Shown here: positions 27,645 to 37,240 of the stretch, piece by piece
How the letters are laid out: every line of letters starts with the position of its first letter
Position numbering within the stretch: the first letter of the stretch is position 1
DNA from: CAWAPS01 sp963783945
GTDB taxonomy: Bacteria > Actinomycetota > Acidimicrobiia > Acidimicrobiales > Palsa-688
Reading direction: 5' to 3'
Assembly: GCA_963783945.1 (NCBI GenBank)
Contig: CAWAPS010000024.1
Location: forward strand, 124,001 to 188,000
DNA length: 64,000 nucleotides
The notes under the pieces: model-generated
What the model was told of the DNA's origin: nothing
Database searches by the model: none
The model's input: the letters and a program-made list of their open reading frames with translations, nothing else
Translations under genes and position numbers: made by a program

Positions 27645-29058
27645 TCAGCGGACGATCCCGCCTTTGGTCATGGCCTCCACGTCGAGCGCCTTGTCCGACC
27701 TCCTCCTCGGTGAGCAGGCCGCGCTCGAGCACGACGGTGCGCAGGTCCTTGCCTTCGGCCACGAGCGCCTTGATGACCTTGGCCGCCTCCTCGTAGCCGA
27801 TGTAGGGGTTGAGGGCGGTGCCGATCGACGGCGACGACAGGGCGTAGGTGCGGCAGCGCTCGACGTCGGCCTCGATGCCGGCGATGCACTTGTCGGCGAA
27901 CACCCGGCTCACCGAGGCCAGCAGCCGGATCGACTCGAGCAGGTTGCGGGCGATGACGGGGAGCATGACGTTGAGCTCGAGGTTGCCGGCCGCCCCGCCG
28001 AAGGCGACGGCGGCGTCGTTGCCGATGACCTGGGCCACGACCTGGGAGACCGCCTCGGGAATGACCGGGTTCACCTTGCCCGGCATGATCGACGAGCCCG
28101 GCTGCAGGTCGGGGATGCGGATCTCGGCCAGCCCGGTGCGGGGACCGCTGCCCATCCAGCGCAGGTCGGTGGCGCATTTGTAGAGCGATACGGCGATGGT
28201 GCGCAGGACGCCCGACGCCTCGACCAGGGCGTCGCGGGCCCCCTGGGCCTCGAAGTGGTCCCGGGCTTCGGTGAAGGGCAGCTCTCGCTCCTCCGCCAGT
28301 CGCTTGATGACTCCGGGGGCGAAGGTCCGGGGCGCGTTGATGCCGGTGCCGACCGCGGTCCCGCCGAGCGGAAGCTCGGCCACCCGGGGCAAGGCGGCCT
28401 CCAGCCGTTCGATGCCGTGCTCGACCGCCGGCGGCGTAGCCGCCGAACTCCTGGCCGAGGGTGACCGGGCGTGGCGTCCATCAGGTGGGTGCGGCCCGGA
28501 CTTGACCACCGACTTGAAGTCCCGGCTCTTCCGGCGCAGCGCCTCGGCCAGGTGATCGAGGGCGGGAATCAGCCGGTCGTGAATCTCGGTGGCGGCGGCC
28601 ACGTGGATGGCCGACGGGAACACGTCGTTGGACGACTGCGAGGCGTTCACGTCGTCGTTGGGATGGACCTTGGCGCCCAGCCGTTCGGAGGCCAGGGTGG
28701 CCAGGACCTCGTTCATGTTCATGTTGGTGGAGGTGCCCGAGCCGGTCTGGAAGACGTCGATGGGGAACTCGTCGTCCCACTCGCCGGCCGCGACCTCCTG
28801 GGCCACCGCGTTGATGGCTTCCGCGACCTTGCGGTCGACGGTCTTCAGCCGGGCGTTCTCGAGTGCCGCCGCCCCCTTGATGGCGGCCAGAGCCGAGATG
28901 AGGGACCGTTCCACTGTCGTACCCGAGATCGGGAAGTTCTCCACCGCCCGCTGGGTCTGGGCCTGCCACTTGGCGGCGACGGGGACCCGCACCTCCCCCA
29001 TGGAATCGTGCTCGATGCGGTACCTGCCGCTCTGCTCCCCCCGGTTGTCGCTGGTCAT
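27645..29058 (-). CDS. fumC: Class II fumarate hydratase, frameshifted
   Basis: From ATG 29056-29058 the protein has class II fumarase motifs: RVPVAAKWQAQTQRAVENFP, TGSGTSTNMNMNEV, NASQSSNDVFPSAIH, GGTAVGTGIN and the signature GSSIMPGKVNPV. Two offset indels at 28440-28500 scramble the RTHLMDATPVTLGQEF region, and an extra G near 27693 hides the native ending EEVDKALDVEAMTKGGIVR with stop TGA at 27645-27647. The rest of the gene is intact. Fumarase interconverts fumarate and malate in the TCA cycle; it is usually essential, so sequence error is the likelier cause. Confidence 0.88.
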
Positions 29059-29117
29059 ACCCGGAACGTAAGCAACTCCGTAGCGACCGGTCAAGGCGAA
29101 GAAATTTGTGGCCGGAG

Positions 29118-29145
29118 TTGACAGTGTGACTGGTGTGACTAGAGT
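29118..29145 (+). promoter_or_regulatory. Sigma70-like promoter for the second NlpC/P60 gene
   Basis: TTGACA (29118-29123) and TAGAGT (29140-29145) are separated by 16 bases, and the spacer contains the direct repeat TGACTggtgTGACT. Transcription would start near 29152, leaving about 37 bases before ATG 29189 and excluding the ATG at 29147 as the start codon. Confidence 0.5.
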
Positions 29146-29188
29146 TATGGAGCCACTCTGCGCGGCAACGTGCAGCCCGGTCCGCCCC

Positions 29189-30653
29189 ATGAATGCCCCG
29201 GACTCACCCCCGTCCCGGACCCGCCGGGCCCTCATCGCCCTTGCGATGACCACGGCTGTACTCGTCGCCGGGTCAGGCGCAGCCTGGGCGTCGTCCACCG
29301 ATTCAAGCTCATTCACCCCGATAAATGGTGGATCCTCCGACACCGAGGCCGGCCTGCAGGCCGAGGCCCAGGAGCTGGCCGGCCAGATCCAGTCCGATGG
29401 CCGCAACCTGGACGAGCTGGCCAACGCTTACGGTGCAGCCCAGGTCCGCTACCAGCAGCTTTCCTCGCGTGTGAGCACGCTGCGGACAGCGATGGGCCGG
29501 ACCGACGCCATGGTCGTCAAGACCAAACAGGACCTGAAGCAGCAGGCCCTCCTCGCCTACCTGGCCGGCGGGGCGCCATTGCTCGGTTACGTGCCGGAGA
29601 AGGCGGGCGACGACCCCAGCATGACCGCTTCATACGCAGAGATCATCGCCGGGGGCCAGCAGCGGGCCGTCCGCGCCTATCGCGCCACCCTGGCCCTGCA
29701 GACGAGCCAGCAGCGCCAACTGGTCGCAGGCCAGCGCCAGGCCGAGGCCACCCTGAGCGACATCCGGGCCGACCAGTCGGCCGCTCAGGCCACGCTCGAC
29801 GTCCGAAAAGCAGTCGCTGTCTCAGGTCAAGGGTCAGATGGCGGTCCTCGTCGCCCAGGTCGAAATGGCTCAGCAGAAGGCCGAGCAGGCCCAGGTCCGC
29901 GCCCAGCTGGCGAGCCAGAACGACCTGCCGCCCGCATCGGCACCGGTCGCAGCGGGGCCGAGCCGCTCCGAGCCGACGCTCACGGCCAAGCCGGTCGTTT
30001 CCTCGGGCCAGAGCCGGGCCACCCACGTGGGCGCCACCCCGGCATCCCACCCGACGGCCGCCCCGTCCCGCCCGGCCTCGCCCGCCGTCACCGCCCCACC
30101 GGCGACCTCACCGCCGCGAACCTCACCGCCGCGAACCTCACCGCCGCGAACCTCACCGGCACCACCGCGAACCTCACCGCCGCGAACCTCACCGCCGCGA
30201 ACCTCACCGCCGCGAACCTCACCGCCCCGAACCACCCCGCCTCCGCCCCCGAGAGCCGCTCCCACCACCTCGCCCCCCGCCCCTGTCAGCAACTATCCGG
30301 CCGCCGGCGCCGGGGCCGCCCTGGCCTACGCCCGGGCCCAGCTGGGCAAGCCCTATCAGTGGGGAGGCACCGGGCCCAATTCGTTCGACTGCTCGGGCCT
30401 GGTCATGATGGCATGGCGCCACGCCGGCGTGTACCTGCCACGCGTGGCCCAGGACCAGTACTACGCCACCCAGCGGATCCCATTGGCTGACGTCCTGCCG
30501 GGCGACCTGATCTTCTTCGGGACCCCGAGCAACGTGTTCCACGTCGGCATGTACATAGGAGGCGGAGAAATGATCGACGCCCCCGAAACCGGCCAGGACG
30601 TGAGCATCCAGTCGATCTACTGGTCGAGCCTGCTTGGAGCGGGCCGGGTCTAG
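29189..30653 (+). CDS. Secreted NlpC/P60 endopeptidase with Thr/Ser/Pro repeats, frameshifted
   Basis: ATG 29189 starts a signal peptide (SRTRRALIALAMTTAVLVAGSGAAWA), followed by a coiled coil up to about 29810. There an AAAA run shifts the frame; with three A the sequence continues RKQSLSQVKGQMAVLVAQVEMAQQKAEQ. A proline-rich spacer carries TSPPR pentapeptide repeats. The C-terminal NlpC/P60 domain has catalytic Cys in NSFDCSGLVMM and His in VFHVGMYIGGG. The plan matches the protein at 3.2 kb, so this is a second cell-wall hydrolase, probably exported. Confidence 0.85.
30104..30232 (+). repeat. 15-bp coding tandem repeat (TSPPR)
   Basis: The unit GAACCTCACCGCCGC repeats about eight times, interrupted once, inside the NlpC/P60 gene. 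In frame it encodes Thr-Ser-Pro-Pro-Arg and forms a flexible, basic cell-wall spacer. Confidence 0.85.
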
Positions 30654-30686
30654 TCCGGCTCCCGGACGCGTCGGTAGCATCCGGGC

Positions 30687-31610
30687 ATGAGGATCGGGAT
30701 ACAGGCCGGCGTACCGGGTCAGGCGGCCAACGTCGTCGACGCCCTCATCGAGGCGGGTCGGGACGCGCTCGAACAGGGCCTGGACTTCTGGCTCCCCCAG
30801 ATATCGGCCTACGACGCCCTCACCACTCTGGCCGTCGTCGGGCGCGAGGTCCCCGGTCTGCGGGTCGGCACCTCGGTTGTGCCGACCTATCCCCGCCATC
30901 CGATGACACTCGCCCTCCAAGCGTTGACGGTGCAGGCCGCCACGGGTGGCCGGCTGACCCTGGGCATCGGGCTGTCACATCAGGTGGTGATCGAAGGCGC
31001 GTACGGCCTGTCCTTTTCCACCCCGGTCCGGCATCTGCGGGAATACCTGGAGATCCTCATGCCCCTTCTGCACGGTGAGAAGCTCACTTTCGAGGGCGAG
31101 GAGCTGACGGCGCGCACCGGGGCCCCCATGGTCGTCGCCGGGGCGGCGCCGCCGCCTGTCCTGGTGGCCGCGCTTGGGCCCCAAATGCTGAAACTGGCCG
31201 GACGGCGCGCCGATGGCACCGTGCTTTGGATGGTCGGACCGAAGACACTCGGCGACCACGTCGTGCCGACCATTAGCAGGGCGGCCGAGGCGGCCGGGCG
31301 GCCGGCGCCTCAGATCGTGGTGGGGCTGCCGGTCTCGGTCACCTCGGACCCCGAAGGGTCCCGCGAGAGGGCGGCGTCGGCGTTCGGGTTCTACAACAAC
31401 CTCCCCTCGTACCGGGCCATGCTCGACCGCGAGGGCGCCGTCGGGCCGGCCGATGTGGCGGTGGTGGGCGATGAGGAGGCAGTGGCGGCCCAGCTACGGG
31501 GCCTGGTCGACGCCGGGGCGACGGGGTTCTCATTGTCGGTGTTCGGGTCACGCGAGCAGCGCGAACGGACCCACGCGTTGCTGGCCGGCCTGGCCGGGCA
31601 GGAAGGCTGA
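30687..31610 (+). CDS. LLM-class F420-dependent oxidoreductase
   Basis: The 307-residue protein is a TIM-barrel luciferase-like monooxygenase family member: RIGIQAGVPG at the start, VGTSVVPTYPRHPMTLALQALTVQ, LTLGIGLSHQVV and LAGRRADGTVLWMVGP. In actinobacteria, members of this type usually use F420 or FMN to reduce or oxidise unknown substrates. The quinone oxidoreductase gene starts 4 bases after its stop, so the two are likely co-transcribed. Confidence 0.85.
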   Translation: MRIGIQAGVPGQAANVVDALIEAGRDALEQGLDFWLPQISAYDALTTLAVVGREVPGLRVGTSVVPTYPRHPMTLALQALTVQAATGGRLTLGIGLSHQVVIEGAYGLSFSTPVRHLREYLEILMPLLHGEKLTFEGEELTARTGAPMVVAGAAPPPVLVAALGPQMLKLAGRRADGTVLWMVGPKTLGDHVVPTISRAAEAAGRPAPQIVVGLPVSVTSDPEGSRERAASAFGFYNNLPSYRAMLDREGAVGPADVAVVGDEEAVAAQLRGLVDAGATGFSLSVFGSREQRERTHALLAGLAGQEG

Positions 31611-31614
31611 GCTG

Positions 31615-32553
31615 GTGCGGGCTGTCATCATCTCGGCCGGAGGCGTCGTGGCCGGCGACCGGCCCGATCCCGTCCCCGGTCTCGGCCAGATCCTGGTCCG
31701 GGTGCGGGCCGCCGGCCTCAACGGGGCCGATCTGGTGCAGGTCAGGGGCCGCTACCCGGCGCCTCCAGGGGCGCCGGCGGACATCCCCGGCCTCGAGCTC
31801 GCCGGCGAGGTGGTGGCCAACGGACCGGGCGCTTCCCGGTTCGCCGTCGGGGACCGGGTCATGGCCGTGGTGGGCGGAGGGGGCCAAGCGGAGATGGCCG
31901 TGCTGCACGAGCGCGAGGCGATGCCCGTGCCGGCCACCCTCTCCTGGGCGGAGGCGGGCGGCGTTCCCGAGGTGTTCACCACCGCCCACGACGCCCTGTT
32001 CACCCAGGCCGGGCTGGGGCCCGGCGAGCGCCTGTGCGTGCACGGCGCGGCCGGAGGGGTGGGCACGGCGGCGGTCCAGCTCGGGGTGACGGCGGGTGCC
32101 ACGGTGACGGCAACCGTGCGATCCAGGCCACGCCGGGAACAGGTGGGCAAACTGGGCGCCCGGGTGGTCGATCCCGCCGAGACGGAGGCGTGCGGCCCCT
32201 TCGACGTGATCCTCGAGCTGGTAGGCGCGCCCAACCTCGGGGCCAACCTCCGGTCCCTCGCCACCAAGGGGCGGATCAGCGTCATCGGCACCGGGGCCGG
32301 GGCGACCGGGGAAATCGATCTCGGCCTGCTGATGGCCCGGAGGGGGCGCCTTTTCGGCTCGCACCTCCGCTCCCGGCCGTTAGAAGAGAAGGCGATGGCG
32401 GCCCGGCTGGTGGAGGCCCACGTGCTGCCGCTCTTCGACTCCGGGTCGCTCACCGTCCCCGTCGACTCCGTATTCCCGCTTTCCGATGCCCCCTCGGCCT
32501 ACGCCCACTTCGCCGCGCCCGGGAAGTTCGGCAAGGTGATCCTGCAGCCCTGA
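31615..32553 (+). CDS. NADPH:quinone oxidoreductase, zinc-independent MDR family
   Basis: GTG 31615, with GGAAGG upstream, gives 312 residues. It has the medium-chain dehydrogenase N-domain (VRVRAAGLNGADLVQVRGRYP ... DIPGLELAGEVV) and the nucleotide motif GAAGGVGTAAVQLGVTAGATV. The catalytic-zinc cysteines of alcohol dehydrogenases are absent. Such enzymes reduce quinones or enones with NADPH. The C-terminal SAYAHFAAPGKFGKVIL ending is typical. It follows the LLM gene closely. Confidence 0.88.
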   Translation: MRAVIISAGGVVAGDRPDPVPGLGQILVRVRAAGLNGADLVQVRGRYPAPPGAPADIPGLELAGEVVANGPGASRFAVGDRVMAVVGGGGQAEMAVLHEREAMPVPATLSWAEAGGVPEVFTTAHDALFTQAGLGPGERLCVHGAAGGVGTAAVQLGVTAGATVTATVRSRPRREQVGKLGARVVDPAETEACGPFDVILELVGAPNLGANLRSLATKGRISVIGTGAGATGEIDLGLLMARRGRLFGSHLRSRPLEEKAMAARLVEAHVLPLFDSGSLTVPVDSVFPLSDAPSAYAHFAAPGKFGKVILQP

Positions 32554-32554
32554 G

Positions 32555-33421
32555 CTACCGGGCGGGTGGGCTCTGGGGCGCCTGGCGCATCGAGCCGGAC
32601 CGGGCCAGGGCGAACACCCCACAGGCCATGGCGATCAGAGCGATGACCTGGACGAGCAGCGCGGCCGGGCTCGATGAGATCGTTTCGTCGAACACCACCG
32701 CTCCGATGATGATGCTCACGATCGGATCGACGACCGACATCGTGGGCAATGAGACATCCAGGGCGCCGGCCTGGAAGGCGCTCTGGCCGAGGACCATTCC
32801 CCCCACCCCGAAGACGATCAGGACGTAGGGCTGCCAGTGCAACACGACCCGCCACCAGCCCTGGTCCAACAGGTGGGAGCTGGTCTTGGTGAGGGCGGCC
32901 GCCGCCCCGTACACAACGCCCGCCGCTCCAGAGAGAAGCAGGGCCCGCTGCCTCGGTTGGCGCCCGAAGGTGAAGGCCACGAGCATCGTCGCCACTCCGG
33001 CGTCGATACCCAGCAGCAGGATCCAGGTGAGACGGCGGGCGTCGTCGGCCCCCGATGCCGGGTTGGCAACAACGAGGAACCCGGCCAGTCCGGCGCACAC
33101 GACGGCCGCCGCCAACCAGTCGGAGGTCCTGAGCCGGCGACCGGCCCAGGCCGCCCCGAGGGGCAGGGCAAAGAGCAGCCCGCACACCAGCAACGGTTGA
33201 ACCACCACCAACGTTCCGTGGCCGAGGGCCACAAACTGAAGCACGTAGCCGGCGACGTCGCAGCCGAGGCCGAGAACCCAAATGGGGTTGGCCAGGAGGC
33301 CGACCAGCAGGCCGAGGCGAAGAGACTGCTCGGCGGGCTGGGCGGATGCGCCGCGCTGCTGCAGCACGGACGCCGTGGCGTACATGAGCGAAGCCCCGAG
33401 AGCGCTCAGGATCGCCAGCAC
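32555..33421 (-). CDS. DMT/EamA-family transporter
   Basis: The 288-residue protein has ten hydrophobic segments in two repeated halves, beginning LAILSALGASLMYATASVLQQRGA and including LPTMSVVDPIVSIIIGAVVFDETI in the second half. This is the drug/metabolite transporter (EamA/DUF-type) plan. The substrate is unknown. Its stop is 2 bases from the convergent quinone oxidoreductase stop. Confidence 0.8.
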   Translation of the reverse strand: MLAILSALGASLMYATASVLQQRGASAQPAEQSLRLGLLVGLLANPIWVLGLGCDVAGYVLQFVALGHGTLVVVQPLLVCGLLFALPLGAAWAGRRLRTSDWLAAAVVCAGLAGFLVVANPASGADDARRLTWILLLGIDAGVATMLVAFTFGRQPRQRALLLSGAAGVVYGAAAALTKTSSHLLDQGWWRVVLHWQPYVLIVFGVGGMVLGQSAFQAGALDVSLPTMSVVDPIVSIIIGAVVFDETISSSPAALLVQVIALIAMACGVFALARSGSMRQAPQSPPAR

Positions 33422-33478
33422 GTTCCGAGGCTAACCAAGTAAGTCGGCCGGGTGCGCCGCGTGCGAGACTGCGGAGAT

Positions 33479-33559
33479 GGGCGCGTGGTGGAACGGCAGA
33501 CACAGCGGGCTTAAACCCTGCGGCCTAGCGGCATGAGGGTTCGACTCCCTCCGCGCCCA
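33479..33559 (+). tRNA. tRNA-Leu (anticodon TAA)
   Basis: Acceptor strand GGGCGCG (33479-33485) pairs with CGCGCCC (33552-33558), discriminator A at 33559. The anticodon stem GCGGG/CCTGC encloses loop CTTAAAC with TAA at 33512-33514. A long variable arm and TTCGA T-loop fit a class II leucine tRNA. CCA is not encoded. The 3' end is the attachment site of the downstream element. Confidence 0.95.
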
Positions 33560-33561
33560 CT
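33540..33561 (+). other. attL core in tRNA-Leu 3' end
   Basis: This is the left copy of the 22-bp repeat, spanning the T-arm and acceptor 3' strand of the tRNA, so integration leaves the tRNA intact. Confidence 0.85.
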
Positions 33562-33618
33562 TGGGTAGGTGCAGGTCAGAGGGCATTTTTGGCTCCACCG
33601 GTCACGGAAAATAGGTGT

Positions 33619-33632
33619 GCCGGTCAACAGAA
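33619..33632 (+). other. Left arm-type integrase site
   Basis: GCCGGTCAACAGAA matches the four direct copies at 37185-37240 near the other end of the element. The pattern fits arm-type sites bound by a tyrosine integrase N-terminal domain. Confidence 0.5.
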
Positions 33633-33716
33633 GTTTGCGCTCGTGTTCACCACGGGTCGGACGCCTCCTGCCGTACGCCTACCTCTGCTCGGGGGACCTC
33701 GGGGCCGAAACCACGT

Positions 33717-35732
33717 TTAGTTCACCGATGCCATTCCGACTGCGGGCTGGTTCAGCGGGGTGCCGCCCATTGAGCCTAGGAAGTGGGCGTTGCCGAAGCA
33801 GAACACGCCGCCGTCGGAGGCGACGAAGCGGTAGCCGAGCCCGTCTTGTATGGACGAGATTCCCACCACAGGTGCATGGAGGGCGACATTGACAAGCGAG
33901 CCGAACGACGGGGCTCCGAAGGTGTATACGCTGCCGTTGGCACCCACTAGCCAGTAGCCCTGGGTGGCGTTGTCGACGGCGATGCCAGCGATCGAGGTAC
34001 CGACCGCGGTGGCTCCCAGCGACCCCTGGAAGCGGGCGTCACCAAAGCTGAACACGCCGCCGTCCTGGCCCACCAGGTAATAGCCGCCCCCGTCACGGGT
34101 GACAGCGATACCGACTATCGCAGCGGCGAGATGAACGTTGCCCAGGGAGCCGTGGAAGTGGGCGTCACCGAAGGTGAACACTCCACCGTCAGCGCCGACG
34201 AGGTAATAGCCCTGCCCGTCCGGGGTGGCGGCGATGGCGACGATGGGGGCCGCTAGGTGGACGTTGCCCAGCGAGCCGTGGAAGGCAACGCCGTAGCTGA
34301 AAACGCCGCCGTCCTTGGCCCCTAGCCAATAGCCGACCCCGTTGGGCGTCGTCGCTATCCCCACTACCGGCGCGACCAGGTGCACGTTGCCGGCGGAGCC
34401 GCGGAAGGGGGCGGACCCGAAGCTGAACACCCCGCCGTCACCAGCGGTGAGCCAGTAGCCCTGGGTCTTGGGCGGCGGTGGCGGCGCAGAGATGACGATC
34501 GTCAGGGCCTGGGTGGCGGTCTCGCCCTTGGCGTCGGTCACCTTTACGGTGAAGTCGTAGGTGCCTTCTTTGGTGGGGGTGCCGCTGACCTTCCCGTTAG
34601 CAGCTAGGGCCAACCCGGGTGGGAGCGATCCCGATACCCGGGACCAGGTGTAGGGGGCGGTACCGCCGGTGGCGGTCAGCGTGGCCGAGTAGGGGACCTT
34701 GACGGTGCCGTCGGGCAGGGTGGTGGTGGTGATGCACGGCCCCTGGGTCGCGCCCTCTATGTCGGTCTTCCAGCCGCTGAAGGTGTTGCAGACCAGCGTG
34801 GCCGATGACCCGGTGTCCACCTGCACCCCGGTTCCGAACGTGTCAGGGGAATCAGGGGAGGTCCGGGAGATGTGGTTGTGGCTGATGGCAATACCCGTGC
34901 TATCCGAGGACACAGCCACTCCGATGTCGGTTTCGGCTCCGGTGATGGTGTCCTCCGACAGGGTCACGTTTTTGGCCCCGAACAACAGAAACGCGGTGCC
35001 CTGATCGCTGGGACTGCCGAAGCCGCTGCCGTAGATAGTGCTACCGGTGACAGTGCCACCGGCCCCCGCGTTGACTCCGACTCCGCCGTACTGCACCCCG
35101 TTTTGGGAGGGCAGCAGTGCGGGCGTAGTACGGTCGGGTGGACCCAAGGTGCTGGCGGAGACGTTCATGGTCATCATTCCCGAGGCGACCAGGGCGGCCT
35201 TGTTGTACCCGCTCACGACGGTGTTGGTGATCGTGACCGTGCGTGGCGTTCCGGCCACCGCATTGGCTCGGATTCCCAATCCCGATCCGCAGCCGCCGTG
35301 CTGGGATATGTCCAACACCTTGACGTCGCTCACCGAGCCACCGGCGTCGTTGAACAAAATCCCGAACAACGAGACGGCACAGTCAATAGCGAAACCGCTG
35401 CCCTGGATAGTCAGGTTCTCGATGGTCATCGACTGACCCGGCGAGGTATTGGTCAGGACCGCACCGTTGAAATTACCGCCAGTCGGGTCGTGGGCAGTGA
35501 TAGTGAATCCACCGCCAGCGATGGTCGTAATGGTGGTCGGAACAGCTATCTGCACCGTCGTCGTACATGCCTCCGTCAACGTAAAAATGGTCCCGGTCAG
35601 GTCGCCAGCGCAAGGGCCGAGCGTCGAGGGGGCGGCATTCGCCGCCTCCGCACCGCCGACCAGAACAATCGGCACGACGGTTGCCAACAGAACTGACGCT
35701 CCAAAAAGGATCGGGACCCGAGAGCGCCACAC
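33717..35732 (-). CDS. Secreted beta-helix/Ig/six-repeat surface protein (element cargo)
   Basis: GTG 35730-35732, five bases after GGGAGG, gives 671 residues; the frame opens further to 35786. A signal peptide (RVPILFGASVLLATVVPIVLVGGAEAANA) is followed by a Thr/Ser/Gly-rich parallel beta-helix region (about residues 40-330), a putative Ig domain of the He_PIG type (GTAPYTWSRVSGSLPPGLAL ... GTYDFTVKVTD), a PPPPP linker and six C-terminal repeats of about 41 residues (GYWLxxxDGGVFSFGxAxF.GS). The repeats recall actinobacterial cell-surface repeat proteins and could fold as a propeller or solenoid. No sorting signal or membrane anchor is seen. It may be an adhesin or sugar-binding protein; function unknown. 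Confidence 0.82.
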   Translation of the reverse strand: MWRSRVPILFGASVLLATVVPIVLVGGAEAANAAPSTLGPCAGDLTGTIFTLTEACTTTVQIAVPTTITTIAGGGFTITAHDPTGGNFNGAVLTNTSPGQSMTIENLTIQGSGFAIDCAVSLFGILFNDAGGSVSDVKVLDISQHGGCGSGLGIRANAVAGTPRTVTITNTVVSGYNKAALVASGMMTMNVSASTLGPPDRTTPALLPSQNGVQYGGVGVNAGAGGTVTGSTIYGSGFGSPSDQGTAFLLFGAKNVTLSEDTITGAETDIGVAVSSDSTGIAISHNHISRTSPDSPDTFGTGVQVDTGSSATLVCNTFSGWKTDIEGATQGPCITTTTLPDGTVKVPYSATLTATGGTAPYTWSRVSGSLPPGLALAANGKVSGTPTKEGTYDFTVKVTDAKGETATQALTIVISAPPPPPKTQGYWLTAGDGGVFSFGSAPFRGSAGNVHLVAPVVGIATTPNGVGYWLGAKDGGVFSYGVAFHGSLGNVHLAAPIVAIAATPDGQGYYLVGADGGVFTFGDAHFHGSLGNVHLAAAIVGIAVTRDGGGYYLVGQDGGVFSFGDARFQGSLGATAVGTSIAGIAVDNATQGYWLVGANGSVYTFGAPSFGSLVNVALHAPVVGISSIQDGLGYRFVASDGGVFCFGNAHFLGSMGGTPLNQPAVGMASVN
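33720..34463 (-). repeat. Six coding repeats of about 123-126 bp
   Basis: Each unit encodes GYWLVGxDGGVFSFGDAxF followed by GSLGNVHLAAPIVGIA-like sequence. Six units run to the C-terminus of the cargo protein. They have diverged, with the last two the least similar. Confidence 0.85.
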
Positions 35733-36065
35733 ACTGGCCTCCCGTTCCCTCGACCCTCCAAAGAGACGACATGATCGGAGCCTCATTGCAGTACTCCTTC
35801 GCAGTTGACGCGCAACGACACTTCATCCGGGAAGCTTGTGCGCACACTGGGCGCATGGGCGGGTGGCGTGACGCGGCAACCGCAAACAGCAGACATCGAA
35901 GCCCGCTCAAGATACCGACCCATTCCCGTCACCTTTCCGCAACACCACTGGTGCCACGTAAGGGTCTTGGCGATCCACTCCACCGGGGTCCAGAGCAGAG
36001 AAGGCGACACGACCTCTTGGGGATCGTAACTGACCGAATCCAGCCTGACAAGAGACACCCTGAAT
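35733..36065. other. Divergent intergenic region inside the element
   Basis: These 333 bases between the cargo gene and the integrase are markedly AT-richer than the chromosome. They must hold both promoters. I see no convincing excisionase or repressor frame and no clear palindrome. Confidence 0.4.
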
Positions 36066-37184
36066 GTGGCCTGGAAGCAACCTCGAAAATCCATCAAACC
36101 GTCGATAGCATCGATTGACTACATCCCCGAGCGCGACAAGCGGGTCACCTTCGATCAATGGGCGCAGTCCTGGTGGAAGACCACCGCTCGGCGGCAGCCC
36201 AACACTCGTCGTGGCTATGACGCCAAACTCAAGAAGCACGTCAGCCCGTACTTCGGGGACTGCCCCCTAGCTGCCATCAGCTTCAGCGATGTCAGTGACT
36301 TCATCGGAGACAAGGTGGAGGAGGGGCTGAGCAACAAGACCATTCAGGCCATGCTCACGGTCAACTGCGGGGTCATGGCCTACGCCATCAACTCCGGTCC
36401 CCGGGCTCCCCGTCGGGACAACCCGGCCCGGGGCCACAACGTGAAGGTGCCCCGCAAGCGCATCCGTGAAGGCGACATGCTCAGCATGGAGCAGGCCATC
36501 TTCTTCGTGTCGCAGGTGACCGAGTGTTTTCGACTAGCGGTGTGGGTGTTGCTGTTCACCGGGATCCGGCCCGCCGAGATGTGCGGGCTACAGGTCGGAG
36601 ACGTGAAGTGGACCGCTGCCGGATCGAGATCGACCGCACGCTCTCCCCTATCCCGCCTACGAGGGTCATGAGCGCAAGATGGTCGAGGGTCCAGTGAAAG
36701 CCGACAGCAACCGGGGCATCCCCATTCCGCCCTGGTTGCGTGATGACCTGATGGAGATGCTCAAGGCCCGAGGGAGTCCCTTGCCCTGGGCCTCAACCAC
36801 TGACCCACTGTTCGTGAACACCAAGGGCCGTCCGATCAACCGTGACAGCTTCCAGGCCAAGATCATGCGCCCGGCTATCGGCCGAGCCTTGGAGAAGGCC
36901 CCGAGGCCAGCATCGAGTTCCCCAAGACGTTCAAGCGGGCCTACGACCTGCGCCACACCAGCATCACCATCCTGCTCACCAGCGGTGAGGATCTCCTAAC
37001 CGTGGCGCATCGGCACGGGCACGATCCAGCGGTCATGCTGCGGGACTACGGGCACCTCCGTAAGAACGCCCAGGAAGAGATGCCCCATCGCTTCGACGCC
37101 CAGCGTCAGGCCGCTATGGGCGGGCAGACGGGCAACGTGATCCCCTTCGCCGGTCGTCGTCCGAAGGGTGTCCAGGGGGCCTGA
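36066..37184 (+). pseudogene. Tyrosine recombinase/integrase with three frameshifts
   Basis: The N-terminal part (36066-36610) has the SAM-like arm/core domain (VTFDQWAQSWWKTTARRQPNTRRGYDAKL) and the first catalytic Arg in LLFTGIRPAEMCGL. The frame then breaks near 36610 (next coherent stretch DRCRIEIDRTLSPI), near 36655 (YEGHERKMVEGPVKADSNRG) and near 36895 (SIEFPKTFKRAYDLRHTSIT). The end carries the second Arg (DLRHTS), HRHGHDPAV and the nucleophile Tyr in RDYGHL; the box II His is Tyr (YDLRHTS). Stop TGA is at 37182-37184. Either the element is fixed in place or the consensus is faulty. Phage-type integrases of this family target tRNA 3' ends, matching the att sites. Confidence 0.85.
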
Positions 37185-37240
37185 GCCGGTCAACCGCCGG
37201 TCAACAGAACCCCGCCGGTCAACAGCCGGTCAACAGAAAA
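37185..37240 (+). repeat. Four GCCGGTCAAC arm-type sites
   Basis: Direct copies of GCCGGTCAAC(A/C)G start at 37185, 37196, 37214 and 37225, immediately after the integrase stop and about 115 bases before attR. A fifth copy is at the left end (33619). Confidence 0.65.

Noticed and set aside
30104..30232. Possible CRISPR array (regular 15-bp repeats)
   Set aside because: Repeats are directly adjacent with no spacers and encode TSPPR within a gene.
35681..36118. Possible excisionase or repressor gene in the integrative element
   Set aside because: No helix-turn-helix or excisionase pattern, and it overlaps both promoters and the integrase start.
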